From positions 62,001 to 126,000 of the forward strand of contig CABIXV010000003.1 in assembly GCA_902362775.1 (NCBI GenBank): DNA of 64,000 nt. The letters are read 5' to 3'. The notes under the pieces are model-generated. The model saw only the letters and a list, made by a program, of their open reading frames with translations, did no database searches and was not told the DNA's origin. The position numbers were made by a program, and so were the translations under genes. This DNA is from Clostridiales bacterium (GTDB taxonomy: Bacteria; Bacillota; Clostridia; Oscillospirales; Oscillospiraceae). Of this stretch, positions 61,132 through 64,000 are shown piece by piece (positions within the stretch are counted from its first letter, which is position 1; every line of letters starts with the position of its first letter).

Positions 61132-62658
61132 GTGAAAAAGCTGCTCTATATTCTGTTTCACCGCTCTGTTTTTGTCTGTCTGGCCCTGCTGGCCCAGTTT
61201 GCCACGCTAGTCATTATGGTAGTCGTTTTCTCCGAATATACAGAGTCCTTCTATTGGTGCTGTATCGTGATCAGCATCCTAGCTGCCTTAGCTATCATCT
61301 GCAGCAGGATGGAGCCTGGCTACAAAATCGCCTGGCTAATCCTGATCCTGCCCTTTCCTGTGTTTGGCGGTATCTTTTACCTGCTGGTGGGAGGAGGCAC
61401 CATCCCCCGCCGGACTCAAAAGCGGATGCAGGGAATCTTGAAAAAATCCGCCCTTGCCCTACAAGATGACTTTAAGTCTGACGACCTTATCTCCCTTGGC
61501 GGCGACGCCGCCAGCCAGGCCCACTATATGGAGCAATACGCCGCCTGTCCCTCCTACACGAATACAGAAACAGAGTACTTCCCTCTGGGGGATCAGGCCT
61601 TTCCGCGTATGTTGGAGGAGCTGGAAAAGGCGGAGCACTATATTTTTCTGGAATACTTCATCATACAGCCCGGTATTTTTTGGGACAGCATCCTGGCCAT
61701 CCTAGAACGAAAAGCAGCCCAGGGCGTTGAAGTCCGTGTAATGTATGATGATATGGGCTGTATGTTCACCCTTCCACGGGACTATAACCAGGTTTTAATG
61801 AAGAAGGGGATCCAGTGCCGGGTATTTAATCGCTTCCTACCGGTGATGTCCCTCCGTCTGAACAATCGGGACCACCGAAAGCTGATGGTAATTGACGGGA
61901 AGGTTGGCTTCACCGGTGGGCTCAATCTGGCTGATGAGTATATCAACATTCGTAAGCGATTCGGGCACTGGAAGGACAGCGCGATCCTATTGGAGGGAGA
62001 CGCGGTCTGGTCTATGGCCGTCATGTTTTTGACCCTATGGGATTACTGCTGTGGCTGGGACGAAAATTTTGACCGCTTTCGTCCCCCGGCCTCTCCGGTC
62101 CGGCCCTGGACCGGCTATGTACAGCCCTACACGGATACCCCTCTGGACCGTGAGGCGGTGGGGCAGGCCGTCTATCTCAATATGATCTCCAAGGCCAAAA
62201 ACTACATCTATATCACCACTCCCTATTTGGTGGTAGATGTGGCGACCAACACCGCCTTGTGCAACGCCGCCAAGTCAGGAGTGAACGTAAAAATCATCAC
62301 GCCCCATATCCCGGACAAACGCTACGTCTTTGAAGTCACCAGAGCCCACTATCCCCCTCTGCTAGATGCAGGAGTAGAAATTTATGAGTATACCCCCGGC
62401 TTTATCCACGCCAAAAACTTTGTGGTAGACGATCGTTTTGCCACCGTTGGCACTGTCAATCTGGACTATCGCAGCCTGTTTCTTCACTTTGAGGACGGTG
62501 TCTGGTTGTGCGAAGCACCTTGTATCCGAGATATCCGCGCGGACTTTGAACGGACATTGACCTGTTCAGAGCCAATCACTCTACGAAGGTTCAAACATTT
62601 GAACATCCTGCTCCAGCTCTACCGCAGCATCCTGCGTATCTTTGCCCCTCTGATGTGA
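61132..62658 (+). CDS. cls: cardiolipin synthase
   Basis: 508 residues. Two N-terminal membrane helices (about 10-60) precede two phospholipase D domains. The HKD motifs HRKLMVIDGKVGFTGG and HAKNFVVDDRFATVGTVNLD are complete. It joins phosphatidylglycerol molecules to cardiolipin at the membrane. It starts at GTG 61132 with AAAGGAGG 12 bases upstream and follows the phosphoesterase gene by 31 bases. Confidence 0.95.
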   Translation: MKKLLYILFHRSVFVCLALLAQFATLVIMVVVFSEYTESFYWCCIVISILAALAIICSRMEPGYKIAWLILILPFPVFGGIFYLLVGGGTIPRRTQKRMQGILKKSALALQDDFKSDDLISLGGDAASQAHYMEQYAACPSYTNTETEYFPLGDQAFPRMLEELEKAEHYIFLEYFIIQPGIFWDSILAILERKAAQGVEVRVMYDDMGCMFTLPRDYNQVLMKKGIQCRVFNRFLPVMSLRLNNRDHRKLMVIDGKVGFTGGLNLADEYINIRKRFGHWKDSAILLEGDAVWSMAVMFLTLWDYCCGWDENFDRFRPPASPVRPWTGYVQPYTDTPLDREAVGQAVYLNMISKAKNYIYITTPYLVVDVATNTALCNAAKSGVNVKIITPHIPDKRYVFEVTRAHYPPLLDAGVEIYEYTPGFIHAKNFVVDDRFATVGTVNLDYRSLFLHFEDGVWLCEAPCIRDIRADFERTLTCSEPITLRRFKHLNILLQLYRSILRIFAPLM

Positions 62659-62663
62659 GAATA

Positions 62664-62717
62664 AAAAAGGCGGAAGAGCCGCCGCCCTCCTGTTTGGAGT
62701 GGCGGCGGCCCTTTTTA
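62664..62717. terminator. bidirectional terminator
   Basis: Stem CCGCCGCC / GGCGGCGG extended by an outer AAAAAGG / CCTTTTT pairing; A-run on one side and T-run on the other. Confidence 0.8.
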
Positions 62718-62733
62718 TCAGCACTCTGCCGCT

Positions 62734-63582
62734 TTAGTTACAACAGCCGGAGCGTACCTCTTGATAGGTGGTATTCCCCTTGCTCTGGATGCTGTTGGGT
62801 GGGAAAAATTCGTTGAAGGGGAACTGAACCTTACGGAACATCTCGCAGGGGTCCTCCTGGCACTCGCAGCCGCAGCCACAGGTACACTCCTTCTCCGGCA
62901 GGCAGTAGTCATAGACTGGGATCAGAAGTTGGGTATCCCGCTCCAAGCGGATGATGGAGAACTGGCCCAGTGTTACGAACATTCTGTGTATATCGCCGTC
63001 TACGATCAGATCCTCTTGGAAGACAGCGGTAATAGCGGGTGGGATATCCAGATAACTATTGTCGCAGCAGTGGCAGTTACAGGCGTCCATCAACTTCAGG
63101 TTTAGGATAATGGGGTCTACCGCCTCTACTACCGCGCTGGGCAGATTAGTCTGAGGCAGGTTTTGGATTTCTGGCCCTTCTCCTACTACTCCAGTCGAGA
63201 ATATCTTGGAGCTTCCCTCACTTCCGAAGAGGACAACCCGCTTGTCAAAGATGGCCAGCCCGGTCACTTCCACCGGGCGGGCGGCTCCCACGAAGGCGTC
63301 AGCAGTGATGCGGTAGAAGTACCGCACATCTACCGTATAGAAGCCCCGGTTGAAATTGATGGGCTCCACATCGATGTACGCATACAGTAGTTCAGCAGTC
63401 CCCGCTTTTACCGACTGGGCCCGGTCGATGACCGCCTGAGAACTTCTGGTAGGATAGACGCGGATGTCTTCAATACAATCTTTGTCTTTGCAGGAGTCAA
63501 AGATTTTTTTCGTGTGTATGCACACGGCCTCCCGGATACTGCGGTCTTCGCAGACGGGGCCGGGCACGACCTTTTCTGGCAT
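62734..63582 (-). CDS. cysteine-rich protein, candidate spore coat component
   Basis: 282 residues. It opens with SIREAVCIHTKKIFDSCKDKDCIEDIRVYPTRSSQ, a block I associate with a conserved clostridial protein. A beta-rich middle follows, then Cys clusters (NCHCCDN, ECTCGCGCECQEDPCEMF) and SGCCN at the end. There is no signal peptide. The Cys content and the sporulation-rich genome suggest a disulphide-linked coat protein; this is inference. It is transcribed alone on the - strand. Confidence 0.7.
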   Translation of the reverse strand: MPEKVVPGPVCEDRSIREAVCIHTKKIFDSCKDKDCIEDIRVYPTRSSQAVIDRAQSVKAGTAELLYAYIDVEPINFNRGFYTVDVRYFYRITADAFVGAARPVEVTGLAIFDKRVVLFGSEGSSKIFSTGVVGEGPEIQNLPQTNLPSAVVEAVDPIILNLKLMDACNCHCCDNSYLDIPPAITAVFQEDLIVDGDIHRMFVTLGQFSIIRLERDTQLLIPVYDYCLPEKECTCGCGCECQEDPCEMFRKVQFPFNEFFPPNSIQSKGNTTYQEVRSGCCN

Positions 63583-63704
63583 ATGGTTCCCTCCTAGATT
63601 TGGATGGTAAGGACGGTCAAAGCCGCCCCTTTGGGTTTCGCTTACATTCCATCTTATGAGGCGCTCCGTATTTTGTGCGGCTCCATCTCTTTTCTATCCC
63701 ACTC

Positions 63705-63733
63705 TTGCGGCTTTCCTCTGAATCGGGTATAAT
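63705..63733 (+). promoter_or_regulatory. promoter for the DUF4364 gene
   Basis: TTGCGG (63705-63710), 17-base spacer, TATAAT (63728-63733), 40 bases before the start codon. Confidence 0.7.
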
Positions 63734-63773
63734 GGAGTGTACCTTAATGCCTCTTGCAAAAGGAGTGGACACC

Positions 63774-64000
63774 ATGGCCCCCATCGGCTTTATTCAAAAT
63801 GAGCTGGATCTGAAGTTCTTAGTTCTGTATATCATGGCCCGGACTGCCGGGCCCATTACCTTTCTTCAGCTTCTGGAGCTGGCCCTGTGCGACGCGGGCG
63901 TGGACTACTTTTCTCTGACCAAGGCTGTGGAACATATGGTGGAGACCGGCCAGTTGTCCAAAGAAGGCGACCGCTATTCTATCACCGAAAAGGGGGTGCG
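63774..64000 (+). CDS. DUF4364 family protein, 3' end cut by window
   Basis: The 75 visible residues (MAPIGFIQNELDLKFLVLYIMARTAG, LQLLELALCDAGVDYFSLTKAVEHMVETGQLSKEGDRYSITEKG) form a winged-helix start typical of DUF4364, a clostridial family of probable DNA-binding regulators. AAAGGAGTGG lies 7 bases before the ATG. The rest is outside the window. Confidence 0.85.
   Translation, partial: MAPIGFIQNELDLKFLVLYIMARTAGPITFLQLLELALCDAGVDYFSLTKAVEHMVETGQLSKEGDRYSITEKGV

Overview
The window reads as chromosomal DNA of an endospore-forming, Gram-positive anaerobe of the Clostridia, most likely Oscillospiraceae (Flavonifractor/Lawsonibacter/Oscillibacter-like). This is an inference. It rests on sporulation genes (yunB, spoIVFA/spoIVFB, cwlD, cotJ), GC-rich coding sequence with AT-rich intergenic DNA, strong AGGAGG ribosome sites, sigma-A promoters and a PPi-type phosphofructokinase. 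Most of the window is ordinary core genome, with several small patches of decayed genes.

Layout. (1) 1-3.9 kb, + strand: compact aromatic operon aroC-pheA-aroE/aroK fusion-aroQ. (2) 3.9-5.7 kb: AT-rich patch with a gene remnant, a three-copy 13-bp repeat, a Xer-type recombinase and an SdpI-like membrane protein. (3) 5.7-16 kb, - strand: EamA transporter, then a probable long operon murD, three tandem M42 aminopeptidases, a PLP-dependent lyase-like protein, yunB, vanZ and ligA. murD is divergent from the RNase P RNA gene rnpB. (4) 17-22.7 kb, - strand: yebC, a 57-codon membrane peptide, an FlK-like thioesterase, a radical SAM pair, and spoIVFA-spoIVFB. (5) 22.7-25.1 kb: tRNA-Pro(CGG) and a patch with a duplicated palindromic module, a small membrane protein, a gene remnant and a lipoprotein. 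(6) 25-28.8 kb: cwlD, a cotJA-cotJB fusion with cotJC, and radA. (7) 28.8-36.6 kb, - strand: an amino-acid catabolic set (Na+/solute symporter, alanine racemase, D-threonine aldolase/D-serine dehydratase-like enzyme, RidA, aminotransferase, zinc alcohol dehydrogenase) with three broken genes between its members. (8) 37-46 kb: amidase, fba and PPi-pfk from overlapping divergent promoters, an AI-2E family permease, an aminotransferase and leuC-leuD-leuB. (9) 46-52.7 kb: small proteins, a Crp/Fnr regulator, a RibD-like reductase, a SulP transporter, a BlaI repressor with an M56-M23 fusion protease, and a TipA-like MerR regulator. (10) 52.8-64 kb: a large membrane protein of unknown function, a GIY-YIG protein, trpS, tagO-wecB for a wall polymer, a three-gene cluster of unknown proteins, a phosphoesterase, cardiolipin synthase, a Cys-rich candidate coat protein and the start of a DUF4364 gene.

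Most notable: the BlaI/M56-M23 module with two visible operators, the D-amino-acid cluster in which RidA sits beside an enamine-forming enzyme, the CotJA-CotJB fusion, the repeat ahead of the Xer-like recombinase, a gene-remnant module found in two places, the duplicated palindrome after tRNA-Pro, and the three-gene orphan cluster at 59.4-60.6 kb. I saw no CRISPR array, prophage or intact insertion sequence. All calls were made by reading the sequence without database searches.
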